Source: Candidatus Uhrbacteria bacterium CG22_combo_CG10-13_8_21_14_all_47_17
GTDB lineage: Bacteria; Patescibacteriota; Patescibacteriia; 2-12-FULL-60-25
Reading direction: 5' to 3'
Length of the DNA: 38,894 nt
Assembly: GCA_002786495.1 (NCBI GenBank)
Contig: PCSZ01000050.1
Span: 16,390 to 55,283, forward strand
Shown here: positions 16,395 to 25,745 of the stretch, in pieces
How the letters are laid out: each line of letters starts with the position of its first letter
Position numbering within the stretch: position 1 is the first letter of the stretch
Position numbers and translations under genes: made by a program
The notes under the pieces: model-generated
Databases searched by the model: none
Told to the model about the DNA's origin: nothing
Seen by the model: only the letters and a program-made list of their open reading frames with translations

Positions 16395-17981
16395 CTAAAG
16401 TTGTAATTTACTGTTAAGCGCAACAATGGCACCCAGTTCTTCTGAGGTCGGTAAAGCAGTGGAGGGATCTTGCGCGCGTTTCTTTTCCACAAGCTCCGCA
16501 ACGGGAAGACCTTGCTTAAAACTTTCCGTTACAAGATTCAAATATTGCTGTTGCAAAGGAGAGCGACGCCAAGCCTGTATGCCCTCTGTCCAACCTTCGA
16601 AAGATTCCTTTTTTAGAAGGTCTAATTTTTGCAGAATAGTATTTGCCGCTTGATTTGGATCTTTAGACTGTCTACGGAATGCTTCGATAGTCATGGTTCC
16701 AAGTTCTTCACTTAATCCCGTGAGACGCAAAGGAGAGCGCACGTCTTGCATGCTTGTGCTTGGAGCCGATGTTACACCCCCCGCGGATTTTGCGGACGCC
16801 ATCATACTGCGAAGCTGCGCGGATAAATCATCGGAAGAACCGGTCTGCACTTTCTCGCGATACCATTCGGCATGTTCTTCGCTATCGCGTTGTTTTCGCG
16901 TAGCGATTTTCTGTTTTTGTTCATCAACTGTCTGTTGAATGCGTTGACGTTGAAAATCTTCAATCGCAACATGATGTGTTTTATACGCTTCTTCAATAAT
17001 CCCCGAAATGCGTTCCGCTTCTTCTGTAAGCAGCCCAAGGCCACCAACTTTTTCATCGCGCAGAAGCGCCTCTTTTGTCTGAGCGGAATTACGAACATCG
17101 CGCAGTCGCGTAGAAATGAGATTGTGCAGACGTTTCAGAAGATATCCGTCTCCTTTCAGTTCCCCAATGCGGGTAATGGCGGCATCGATAGCTTCTTCGA
17201 GTGCTGTATTATTACTCCGACGAACCCGCATGCCAGCAACATCGAAATCTGCTCCTCCGGATTGTTCCCCTGTTTTTTTCACAGCCGTTTCCTCCGCGCC
17301 TGCTTGCGAGGCGCTCTCTGCATCCAGTAGATATTCTTGATACCATCTCGCATAGTCTTCTTCGGACATGACCTGTGTTGAAACGAGGAAATCCGTCATG
17401 GTTTGAAGATAGCGTTCCGCTTGCGAGTTTTCGAGTCCAAGGCCGCCGCCTTCTTGTGATCGCTGTAAAATTTCAAGAACCTGCGCGTCCGTTCTCACGC
17501 CTTTTATATAAGAAACAAGAATTTCTCGAAGTTTTCGAATCGTTTCCTCTGAAAGAATGCTGATTTTTGCTTCCGAAGCGATTCGTCTCACGGCTGCACC
17601 ATAAGAAACCGGCCGCAGTGACACCCTGTGAATGCTTTGTATTAAGGAGAGAGACGTTCCGAGCTCTTGTAAGCGCACCTCAACATCCCAAGGAATGAGA
17701 TCCGCTAGTGGAAGAACAATATACAAAAGCAATTCGCGTTCAACTTCTTCCGGCTTGCGGTCCCCTGCTACTTTTTTAAGCTCCTCTTCAAATGTCTGTA
17801 TGTCCTGCTTTTGAGCAAGGAGTTCCCATACAATATCCATGACACGTTCCCAAGCATCATTATCATAAGCAAGATTTGTCTCTGCCGTGTCTTCATTAAC
17901 ACCCGAAGACGGATCAAGAAGATAGTCCTGTGCCGCAGGAGGCAACTGGTTGAAAAATTCAAGCCACTTTTCACGCGTCAT
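16395..17981 (-). CDS. Hypothetical helical protein in T4SS-like operon
   Basis: 528 aa, charged and helix-rich, no recognised motif; starts 4 nt after the VirB6-like ORF stop. Confidence 0.75.
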   Translation of the reverse strand: MTREKWLEFFNQLPPAAQDYLLDPSSGVNEDTAETNLAYDNDAWERVMDIVWELLAQKQDIQTFEEELKKVAGDRKPEEVERELLLYIVLPLADLIPWDVEVRLQELGTSLSLIQSIHRVSLRPVSYGAAVRRIASEAKISILSEETIRKLREILVSYIKGVRTDAQVLEILQRSQEGGGLGLENSQAERYLQTMTDFLVSTQVMSEEDYARWYQEYLLDAESASQAGAEETAVKKTGEQSGGADFDVAGMRVRRSNNTALEEAIDAAITRIGELKGDGYLLKRLHNLISTRLRDVRNSAQTKEALLRDEKVGGLGLLTEEAERISGIIEEAYKTHHVAIEDFQRQRIQQTVDEQKQKIATRKQRDSEEHAEWYREKVQTGSSDDLSAQLRSMMASAKSAGGVTSAPSTSMQDVRSPLRLTGLSEELGTMTIEAFRRQSKDPNQAANTILQKLDLLKKESFEGWTEGIQAWRRSPLQQQYLNLVTESFKQGLPVAELVEKKRAQDPSTALPTSEELGAIVALNSKLQL

Positions 17982-17984
17982 AGA

Positions 17985-20897
17985 CTATGCCTTTCTGATC
18001 ATGGTGCGTACCGCTGCTGGAAGTTCAGATTCTTTTCGTTTCTTTTCCGCTTCACTTGAAAGCGTGTCAATCATACCGATCAAGGCCTTGTCTGTCGGAG
18101 TTTGTTCTGCCGGGGCTTTGTTTACTTTAATGTGGTTCACGCGATCCATGGCAACTTCAAGCGCTTTCAGAACCTTCGGCCTTAGATCTTTTGCGAGCTT
18201 ATCGTAATTTGAAATAATTTCTGCTCCACCATTTTGTGCGAACGAAGACAGAATTTGCGTTTGGAAATGAGCGTCAACGCCTGACTGATCCAAGTTCGAA
18301 AATACGCGTGCAACAGTCGACATCTTCTTGTTGAACTGTGACGAATCGCCCTGCTTTATGGCTTCTGCTGCATCTCCGCTATCAACGCCAACAACTTGTT
18401 TCGCAAAATCATCAAGCGGAACTCGATCCAACTTTGCATTTACAAGATCCGGAAGATCGCTAAGCGAACCGCCACTGTCGACAAAGTTCTTCATCTGGAG
18501 TGCATCAACCGTTCCTCCTGAGGCGCGTTGTTCTCCAGCTGTCTTCAAACTCTCAAACGAGTTTCGCTGCGTATCATTACGGAAGCGGCTTCCGCGCCCA
18601 ATCTCTTTCTGAATAGCATTCCCCTGAGCATCTTTTCCGGTTGTGATTTTCGTAGCCTTAAGCGTAAAAGCTTGCATGCTTCCGTCTTTTGGATTTTTGC
18701 GATGCTCCACATTTTTAAAAGTATCCGCGGCTTGGCTCGGCGATGACAAGATAAGCTGTTCATGTGCCTCCATGCCATTAAGAAGTGTATTGTTACCTGC
18801 TTGTTTTACGCTGCGTTTCGCACGATCCCAAGCCGCGTCATCTTTTAGTTCCATGGCGCCGGTGGCTTTATTTTCTTCCCAACCATTGTTTTCCATGAGA
18901 CCGCTCAAAACTTCTCCGTTATTGGCGTTAAAATCATCCACGCCTTTAATGGCGTCTGGATCAAGATATGAAAGTTTCTTAATAGCCTCCTCACGCTGAG
19001 CTCCCGGAGCGGCTAACTGCGGATTTGAGGTGAGAAGCTGATCAAGACGTTCGATTTCCTGCTTGTCGCCCCGATTCTTTGCCAGATCATATTGCTTTTG
19101 CTGGAAATCGCGCTGTTGAGCAAGAGCGTCTTGATTTGCGAGAATACCGCTCGACGCCTTTGCATCTTCATCGTTAAGACCTTGTTTTTTAAGTTCCGGA
19201 ACATGATCTGATTTATGTGTTTTTGCGATTTCCTTACGCACGTCCTCCGAGGCGGCTAAACCGGTGATCATTTCAGAAGCACGCCGCTCTCCAAGCGTTC
19301 GAAGCGGACCAGTGTCAGAGTTGTAAGTCTTCGCCACTTGCTGCGCGAGTTCCGCTCCTCCGTATTTGCGGAGTTCGCTAAATTGTTCCGCTGCTGCCTT
19401 CCCCTGCGTCTCTGCTTCGCGTTTACGCAAAGTCGCTCCTCGTACAAGAGTAGGTCGAGCAAAACGTCCTGCAGCACCAGCGGCGGCGCCAATAACGCCT
19501 CCTCTTTGTTGAGCTTGAGTGATTTTCTGAAGCGCACCACGAGAAAGGGTTCCGGTAACATCAAGCCGTCGATCAACCGCCCCGGCACCGGCACGACCAG
19601 CTCGATAGGCTCCATATCCGGCAGCACCAGCTGCAAGAAAAGGAGATGTGGCGACCGCTTTTCCGGCGCTCTTTGCCAGTCCGGCGATCTTACCTCCAAA
19701 AGCTCCTAATGTACTCGAAATGGCTCCCGCTTGAGAAACGGCAGCTTCCAAACCCATAAGCAAGATAGCCGTAGCAACAATAAAGGATGCAATTTGATCA
19801 CTTGTAAAGAAAGCCGTTAGTCCTTGAGGAACGCTTGATGTACCAAAGTTCATTGCCGGCGCAAGGCCTCCGCTTGCCGCGCTTGATTGAACCGTTGCCA
19901 ATGTCAACCAAAGAAAGAAGGCTAAAATCGGTCCTCCGGCAAGCAAGGATGTAAGCCGCGTCCAATACTGATCAGCAAAAACAGCTAAGGATTTTTTAAT
20001 GCGACCCGGAAGAGCAGATGCAAAAAGAGCAAATGGGCTGAAAATCAAAGCGAGCCAAAGACCAACGATGCGGAAAGCAAGATAGGCCGTCAGAATAATC
20101 ATGAGGCCGAGAATGATGGCCATCATGAAGTTAGCTAACATATAAGATACAATGATCTGCACCAGTGACATGCTTGATGCCTGCCCGCCTTCCGCTAAAT
20201 GCGTTAATTCCGTCAGTCGGAATGCATTAATGAAGTTTCCTGCGGCTGCAGCTTGAAACGCGTTCACAAAGGTCAGCATGACGACCTGGGAAAAGTCGAT
20301 CAATAACTGAATAAGCGTTTTTGAAAAGTTAATCAAAACCGCCATTAAAAGGAGCTTCGGAAGAACGTTTTTATAATTAAAACTACTGGAATCGTATCCA
20401 ATGATAGTTGCAAATGCCGATACCAAAAGAACGACAATAAAAAACATGTTCACGAGATCACGTATAATCTTCCATCCCGTCTCAACGATGGTTGCATGCG
20501 CAAAACCATTGTAGCTCGCAAAAGCAACCAAGACCTGCGTCACAATTGTGAACACAATCGTCATGAACCACAACGTAATCTGAAGAATGGTTACAATGGA
20601 TTGAAAAATAATACACTTCGCATAGTCGCCAATGCTACTAGACGAAAAGCTAACATTGTTACAAACGATGTTAGTCGTTGGCGCTGTTGCTGCAGGTGCG
20701 GCCGCGGACGGAGTTGCGCCTGCAGGCAGAGTTGTGGGGGTGGACGGGACCGGCGCCGACTCGGGGGGAGTAAACTGAGCCAGCGTTGGAAGTGGCGCGA
20801 GAAAACTAATGCCTAAAAACAATAAAAAAATCACGGCAAAGCTTTTCTTCAGCCATGGACGATGAAGGACCGGACGTGTGTCTTTAGGTTCAGACAT
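17985..20897 (-). CDS. VirB6/TrbL-like polytopic membrane protein with long soluble C-terminus
   Basis: Start MSEPKDTRP at 20897 preferred over 21029; multiple TM segments then ~500 residues of charged sequence. Confidence 0.85.
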   Translation of the reverse strand: MSEPKDTRPVLHRPWLKKSFAVIFLLFLGISFLAPLPTLAQFTPPESAPVPSTPTTLPAGATPSAAAPAATAPTTNIVCNNVSFSSSSIGDYAKCIIFQSIVTILQITLWFMTIVFTIVTQVLVAFASYNGFAHATIVETGWKIIRDLVNMFFIVVLLVSAFATIIGYDSSSFNYKNVLPKLLLMAVLINFSKTLIQLLIDFSQVVMLTFVNAFQAAAAGNFINAFRLTELTHLAEGGQASSMSLVQIIVSYMLANFMMAIILGLMIILTAYLAFRIVGLWLALIFSPFALFASALPGRIKKSLAVFADQYWTRLTSLLAGGPILAFFLWLTLATVQSSAASGGLAPAMNFGTSSVPQGLTAFFTSDQIASFIVATAILLMGLEAAVSQAGAISSTLGAFGGKIAGLAKSAGKAVATSPFLAAGAAGYGAYRAGRAGAGAVDRRLDVTGTLSRGALQKITQAQQRGGVIGAAAGAAGRFARPTLVRGATLRKREAETQGKAAAEQFSELRKYGGAELAQQVAKTYNSDTGPLRTLGERRASEMITGLAASEDVRKEIAKTHKSDHVPELKKQGLNDEDAKASSGILANQDALAQQRDFQQKQYDLAKNRGDKQEIERLDQLLTSNPQLAAPGAQREEAIKKLSYLDPDAIKGVDDFNANNGEVLSGLMENNGWEENKATGAMELKDDAAWDRAKRSVKQAGNNTLLNGMEAHEQLILSSPSQAADTFKNVEHRKNPKDGSMQAFTLKATKITTGKDAQGNAIQKEIGRGSRFRNDTQRNSFESLKTAGEQRASGGTVDALQMKNFVDSGGSLSDLPDLVNAKLDRVPLDDFAKQVVGVDSGDAAEAIKQGDSSQFNKKMSTVARVFSNLDQSGVDAHFQTQILSSFAQNGGAEIISNYDKLAKDLRPKVLKALEVAMDRVNHIKVNKAPAEQTPTDKALIGMIDTLSSEAEKKRKESELPAAVRTMIRKA

Positions 20898-21056
20898 ACT
20901 TACGAAATTCAGTATACCACAAAATAAGGAAACGAACCTTTCCTTATTTTGAAAAAACATCCACAGGAAATCGGAAAATAAGCCTCCCCTTCTGCGATTG
21001 CGAAGTACGAAAAAAAATGCTAGAGTCACAACTGATTTGAGCCGATACCCGACCCC

Positions 21057-22520
21057 ATGTTGAGCGTAAACTTTTTAAAGTCAGACCACGATACACAAGC
21101 GCGGCGGAAAACAGTAGTTCTCGCCGCTGTTTTTGCTTTATGTGTCGCCTTAATCGCCACAGCCGGCGCAGCCGCTTCCTATCGATCGGTTCAGCATGGA
21201 ACGAGTTTGATTTCAGAATTTGAACAATTACCGGTAATCGCCGACATGCGTCGCATGGTTTTTGGAGAAGACGCGGTTGCGGCAGGATTGTCTACAAGTA
21301 AGAACGATCAATACTTAAACATCCTTATTCTCGGCATTGGTGGCGCCGGTCATGACGGGTCGCTTCTCACAGATACAATCATTCTCGCGTCCGTGGACAT
21401 GAAAGAAAAGAAAGTCGGCATGCTTTCCATCCCGCGCGATCTTGCATATCCGATCGGAAATAATCAGTACGAAAAGATTAATGTAGTGCATGCTTATGAA
21501 GAACAAGATCATCCGGGAGAAGGTTCCATCCGAACCGCGGAAAAACTGTCTGCATTCCTTGATGTTCCAATCGACCATGTTATTCGCATCGACTTTCGAG
21601 GATTCGAAGCGCTTGTTGACACGATCGGAGGTATCAAAGTTAACGTCGAGAATTCTTTCACGGACAGTTCTTATCCCGCCGGTGACAATGAATGGCAGGT
21701 TGTTTCTTTTAAAAAAGGATTGCAACAAATCGATGGTGCACGCGCTCTTAAATATACGCGTTCGCGACACGGAAATAACGGCGAAGGTTCTGACTTTGCG
21801 CGCAGCCGCCGTCAGCAGCTCGTGATTGAAGCCATTCGCGATAAACTCATTTCTCTCAACACGCTCGCGGATCCGGGAAAGCTTGCAAAGCTCTACAGCA
21901 CCATTACAAATAATATCCAAAGCGACATGTCTCCGTGGGATGTTATCCGACTTGCACCGCTCGCAGAACAATTCTCTTCAAAAAATATTACGAATCATGT
22001 TTTAACAACCGGTAATAATGGACAGCTGAACTCGGCACTTATTAATGGTGCGTACATGCTTTTTCCAAAAAACAATGACTGGTCCACTATTAAGTCGCTT
22101 GCGCAAAATCCATTCCAAAGTTCCGCCGATGTAAAGGCTGAAGTCGCAGCCGCAACACAGCCGATGGCACATGTGGAGCTCAGAAACGGCACCTTTCGCA
22201 CCGGGCTCGCTTCCCTTGTAAGTGATAAGCTCGAATTCTCCGGTTTTGAAACGGTGAAGCTTGGGAATGCTGTGAGACGAGGCTATGCCGACTCTATTAT
22301 TTTTGATTTAACGAATGGCGCGAAACCGGAAGAACTTGCGAAATTAAAGGCGTTATTGAAGGCAAATGTCTCTCTTTCGGTTGCAACGCTTCAAGATGAC
22401 GGCGCTAAAATCGTCTATGGCGAAGAAATGAGCGTCGAAAAGGTCACCTCAGATATTGACTTTTTGGTGATTTTAGGAGAAACATCCTATTCATTCGCCA
22501 CAACGGCCTATGTCCATTAA
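21057..22520 (+). CDS. LytR-CpsA-Psr (LCP) family protein with LytR_C-like C-terminus
   Basis: NILILGIGGAGHDGSLLTDTIILASVDMKEKKVGMLSIPRDL...ALKYTRSRHGNNGEGSDFARSRRQQ. Confidence 0.93.
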   Translation: MLSVNFLKSDHDTQARRKTVVLAAVFALCVALIATAGAAASYRSVQHGTSLISEFEQLPVIADMRRMVFGEDAVAAGLSTSKNDQYLNILILGIGGAGHDGSLLTDTIILASVDMKEKKVGMLSIPRDLAYPIGNNQYEKINVVHAYEEQDHPGEGSIRTAEKLSAFLDVPIDHVIRIDFRGFEALVDTIGGIKVNVENSFTDSSYPAGDNEWQVVSFKKGLQQIDGARALKYTRSRHGNNGEGSDFARSRRQQLVIEAIRDKLISLNTLADPGKLAKLYSTITNNIQSDMSPWDVIRLAPLAEQFSSKNITNHVLTTGNNGQLNSALINGAYMLFPKNNDWSTIKSLAQNPFQSSADVKAEVAAATQPMAHVELRNGTFRTGLASLVSDKLEFSGFETVKLGNAVRRGYADSIIFDLTNGAKPEELAKLKALLKANVSLSVATLQDDGAKIVYGEEMSVEKVTSDIDFLVILGETSYSFATTAYVH

Positions 22521-23991
22521 GCGAGAATCCTCCCTTCCGCGCGTAGCACTCATTGGAAGAACCAATGTTGGAAAGTCCACTCTCTGGAATCGCCTGACAG
22601 AACTCGGTCAAGCATTAGTCAGTGAAAAACCACATACGACGCGAGATAGAAAATACGGACCCGTCCTCTGGAAGGGGTCTCTTTTTGAAATCATTGATAC
22701 CGGCGGAATGGATACGGAGAAAGATGTTATTGGAGAAGGTATTAAGGCGCAGGCGGAAAATGCTATCCGTGATGCAGACATTGTTCTGTTTGTTGTTGAT
22801 ACAAGAACCGGTATTCTTCCGCAGGACTTGGAACTCGCTCAAAAAGTACGCAGCATTGCAAAACATGTTTGGCTTGTCGCGAACAAAGTGGACACGGCCA
22901 GAGTTCTTCCTCTCGCATTGGAAAAAGATTTTTTTAAGCTCGGTCTTGGAGAAGCCTATCCCGTCAGCGCGAACACGAGCTTGGGTATCGGCGATCTTCT
23001 TGACGCCATCCACGTAGAACTTGAGCGCATCGGAAAGCCTCCCGCTCCTTTGAATGAAAAGCATCCGCTCCGCATTGTTCTTATTGGACGTCCGAATGTT
23101 GGAAAGTCTTCCATTGTAAACTCTATGTTGGGAGAAGATCGCGTGATCGTTTCTCCAAAGGCACATACGACACGCGAACCGCAGGACACGCTCATTCAAT
23201 ACAAAGGTCACGATATTGTGATTGTTGATACCGCGGGAATGCGTCGCCGCGCCAAAGTGGAGAAGGGATTGGAAGAAGACGCGGTTGCGCGCAACCAAGC
23301 AGCTCTGAGACAGTCAGATATCGCTCTGCTTGTATTTGATGCAACGGAAGATCCGCGCGCACAGGATAAACGCCTTGCCGGTCTCGTTGAAGAAACAAAT
23401 AAAGGTGTTCTTCTTGTGGCGAATAAATGGGACCTTGTTAAAGACAAAAATACCGTAACCTCAAAACGCTACGAAGATACGCTTCGACGTTCCTTTCCTT
23501 TTATTACATGGGCGCCAATGATGTTCGTGAGCGCAAAAAAGGGACAGCGTACAACGAAGCTTCTTGATGAGGCGCTAAAAATCCAAGAAGAACGCATGCG
23601 CCACATTGATTACAATGCGGTGAACAGAGTTTTGAAGGCAACTATTCAAACGAAACGGCCGTTACAAAGTTATGGCCCAAAGTCGCCAAGAATCTACGAT
23701 GTGGCTCAACTCGGTCATGCGCCACCGACTTTTCTTATTACCGTTCATGGAGATAAACAAAATCTTCATCCAAACTGGTTGAAATTCTTCACAAAACGTC
23801 TTCGTGAAAAATTTGGATTTGAAGGAACGCCAATTAGTGTTCGTGTTCGCCATCTTCCTTCATCCAAATCAAATAGATCCAAAACGACCATGGGACCCGG
23901 AATGGAAGCCGTGGCCGGATCAGCAAAAGAAAAGAAACCTCGCGTTAACCAAACGCGCCGACGTCAGAAACAAGGCGGACGCAGATATTAA
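22510..23991 (+). CDS. der: Ribosome-associated double GTPase Der
   Basis: Two GTPase domains (GRTNVGKSTLWN and GRPNVGKSSIVN) plus KH-like C-terminus; overlaps the LCP gene end by 11 nt. Confidence 0.97.
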   Translation: MSIKRESSLPRVALIGRTNVGKSTLWNRLTELGQALVSEKPHTTRDRKYGPVLWKGSLFEIIDTGGMDTEKDVIGEGIKAQAENAIRDADIVLFVVDTRTGILPQDLELAQKVRSIAKHVWLVANKVDTARVLPLALEKDFFKLGLGEAYPVSANTSLGIGDLLDAIHVELERIGKPPAPLNEKHPLRIVLIGRPNVGKSSIVNSMLGEDRVIVSPKAHTTREPQDTLIQYKGHDIVIVDTAGMRRRAKVEKGLEEDAVARNQAALRQSDIALLVFDATEDPRAQDKRLAGLVEETNKGVLLVANKWDLVKDKNTVTSKRYEDTLRRSFPFITWAPMMFVSAKKGQRTTKLLDEALKIQEERMRHIDYNAVNRVLKATIQTKRPLQSYGPKSPRIYDVAQLGHAPPTFLITVHGDKQNLHPNWLKFFTKRLREKFGFEGTPISVRVRHLPSSKSNRSKTTMGPGMEAVAGSAKEKKPRVNQTRRRQKQGGRRY

Positions 23992-24034
23992 TATTGTCAT
24001 TCCCGCGGAGGCGGAAATCCAGTACGATACGTCT

Positions 24035-24604
24035 ATGAAACTCATTGTTGGCTTAGGTAATCCAGGTAAAAAACATGAAAACACACGCCACAATATTGGC
24101 TGGCGCGTCGTTGAGCATCTTTCCCTGCATCTTGACGCGGGAGAGCTTGTGAAGAATGAGAAATTTTCCGCAGCGATCAGCGAAGCAAAGCTTGGCGGAG
24201 AAAAGATTTTGTTTGCGGAGCCGCTTACATTTATGAACGCTTCAGGAAAAGCGGTGGCTGCATTGAAACATTTTTACAAGATTGAACTTGAAGATGTTCT
24301 CGTTGTTCACGATGAAATGGATTTTGCGGTCGGAAAATTTGCCTTTGCGAAAGATGGCGGCGATGCGGGTCATAACGGTATTCGCTCTATTATTGACGCG
24401 CTCGGTTCCGACGTTTTTGCGCGTTTGCGCGTTGGCATCGATAGACCAAAGCCGCCTTTAAAGAAAGAAGATTACGTTTTACAACCTTTTGATATGGAAG
24501 AAGTTCCTACAATGGAGCTTGTGAAGGAACGCACTTCCGAAGCGGCCTATGATTGGGCGAAACAAGGCTTGACAAAGGCCATGAATATGTGGAACGGGGT
24601 ATAG
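24035..24604 (+). CDS. pth: Peptidyl-tRNA hydrolase
   Basis: MKLIVGLGNPGKKHENTRHNIGW...FMNASGKAV...VVHDEMDFAVGKFAFAKDGGDAGHNGIRSI. ATG 24035 chosen. Confidence 0.96.
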   Translation: MKLIVGLGNPGKKHENTRHNIGWRVVEHLSLHLDAGELVKNEKFSAAISEAKLGGEKILFAEPLTFMNASGKAVAALKHFYKIELEDVLVVHDEMDFAVGKFAFAKDGGDAGHNGIRSIIDALGSDVFARLRVGIDRPKPPLKKEDYVLQPFDMEEVPTMELVKERTSEAAYDWAKQGLTKAMNMWNGV

Positions 24605-24606
24605 GG

Positions 24607-25728
24607 ATGCAATCCCTTCCTCAAAATGATATCGACTTACAGCGCCTCGCTGTTATCCACTTCCCCGGTTTCGGCTCACGATCTTTAAAAAAGATCCGTG
24701 AAACATTTGGCGACATAGGTTGCGCCTGGTCTGCAAGCACAAAAAAGCTCTCATACATAGGTTTAAGCGAAAAGAAACAAGCGTCTTTTCAGCTTTGGAA
24801 AAAAACATTTGATTTACAAAAAGCGATTTATCGCCTTGCGAGCAATCAAATCGCTCCCCTGTTTCTTCATGATTTAGATTACCCGCCTCTCCTTGGGCAA
24901 ATTTCCGATCCGCCGGAAGTCCTTTTTATTCGAGGTAATTTAAGCGCCGCGCCAGCCATTGCTCTTATCGGAAGTCGAAAACATACATTGTACGGAAAAA
25001 GTGTTGTTGAACGATTAGTGCAAGACTTGGGCGCACAAGGTCTAACAATCGTCTCCGGTCTTGCGCTTGGCATTGATGGACTCGCTCATCGCGCAGCGCT
25101 TCAATCGAAAGCAAATACCATCGCGGTTCTTGGCTCGGGTGTAGATGCGGAATCCATTTATCCGCGCGAACACACACACTTAGCTGCCGACATTGTTGAA
25201 GCAGGCGGTGTTCTTATGAGTGAATTTCCTCCGGGGACGCGTACACGTAAAGAATACTTTCCTATGCGGAATCGCATCATCGCCGGACTCTCTCTTGCGA
25301 CGGTCGTTATTGAAGCGCGCAAAAAAAGTGGTTCTTTAATCACAGCGAGGCTGGCTCTCGACTCAAACCGCGAGGTTCTGGCCGTTCCCGGATCTATATG
25401 GAGTCGAAGCTCTGAGGGCTGTCATCATCTTATCGAGTCAGGAGCACGGCCTTGCGTTTCCGCACAATCTGTGTTAGACGCCATAGCACTGGACCACCCA
25501 ACTCTCGCCGCGGAAGCACGAGCCGCTCTTCCGCTTGGGCCGCTAGAACGGCGTATTTTAGACCTATTATCCGCCCCAATGCATATTGATGACCTTACTC
25601 GAACCGAGCAAATGAGCCCGGCAGAAGCGGCCACCGCCTTAAGCCTTCTTGAGCTAAAAGGCTATGTCTCTCAGACGGGCGGACAGCACTGGGTTTCTTG
25701 CAGTGGTTTGCGATCTGCTCCAGCTTGA
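24607..25728 (+). CDS. dprA: DNA processing protein DprA
   Basis: PALALIGSRKHTLYGK...IVSGLALGIDGLAHRAALQ...GSGVDAESIYPREH...EFPPGTRTRKEYFPMRNRIIAGLS. Confidence 0.96.
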   Translation: MQSLPQNDIDLQRLAVIHFPGFGSRSLKKIRETFGDIGCAWSASTKKLSYIGLSEKKQASFQLWKKTFDLQKAIYRLASNQIAPLFLHDLDYPPLLGQISDPPEVLFIRGNLSAAPAIALIGSRKHTLYGKSVVERLVQDLGAQGLTIVSGLALGIDGLAHRAALQSKANTIAVLGSGVDAESIYPREHTHLAADIVEAGGVLMSEFPPGTRTRKEYFPMRNRIIAGLSLATVVIEARKKSGSLITARLALDSNREVLAVPGSIWSRSSEGCHHLIESGARPCVSAQSVLDAIALDHPTLAAEARAALPLGPLERRILDLLSAPMHIDDLTRTEQMSPAEAATALSLLELKGYVSQTGGQHWVSCSGLRSAPA

Positions 25729-25745
25729 TGATATAACCTTAAACT

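Noticed and set aside
20898-21029. N-terminal extension of the VirB6-like ORF
   Set aside because: Crosses the TATACT promoter-like element; MSEPKDTRP at 20897 is the more plausible start.
23804-24034. 77-residue N-terminal extension of pth
   Set aside because: Overlaps der out of frame; the conserved start MKLIVGLGNPG is at 24035.
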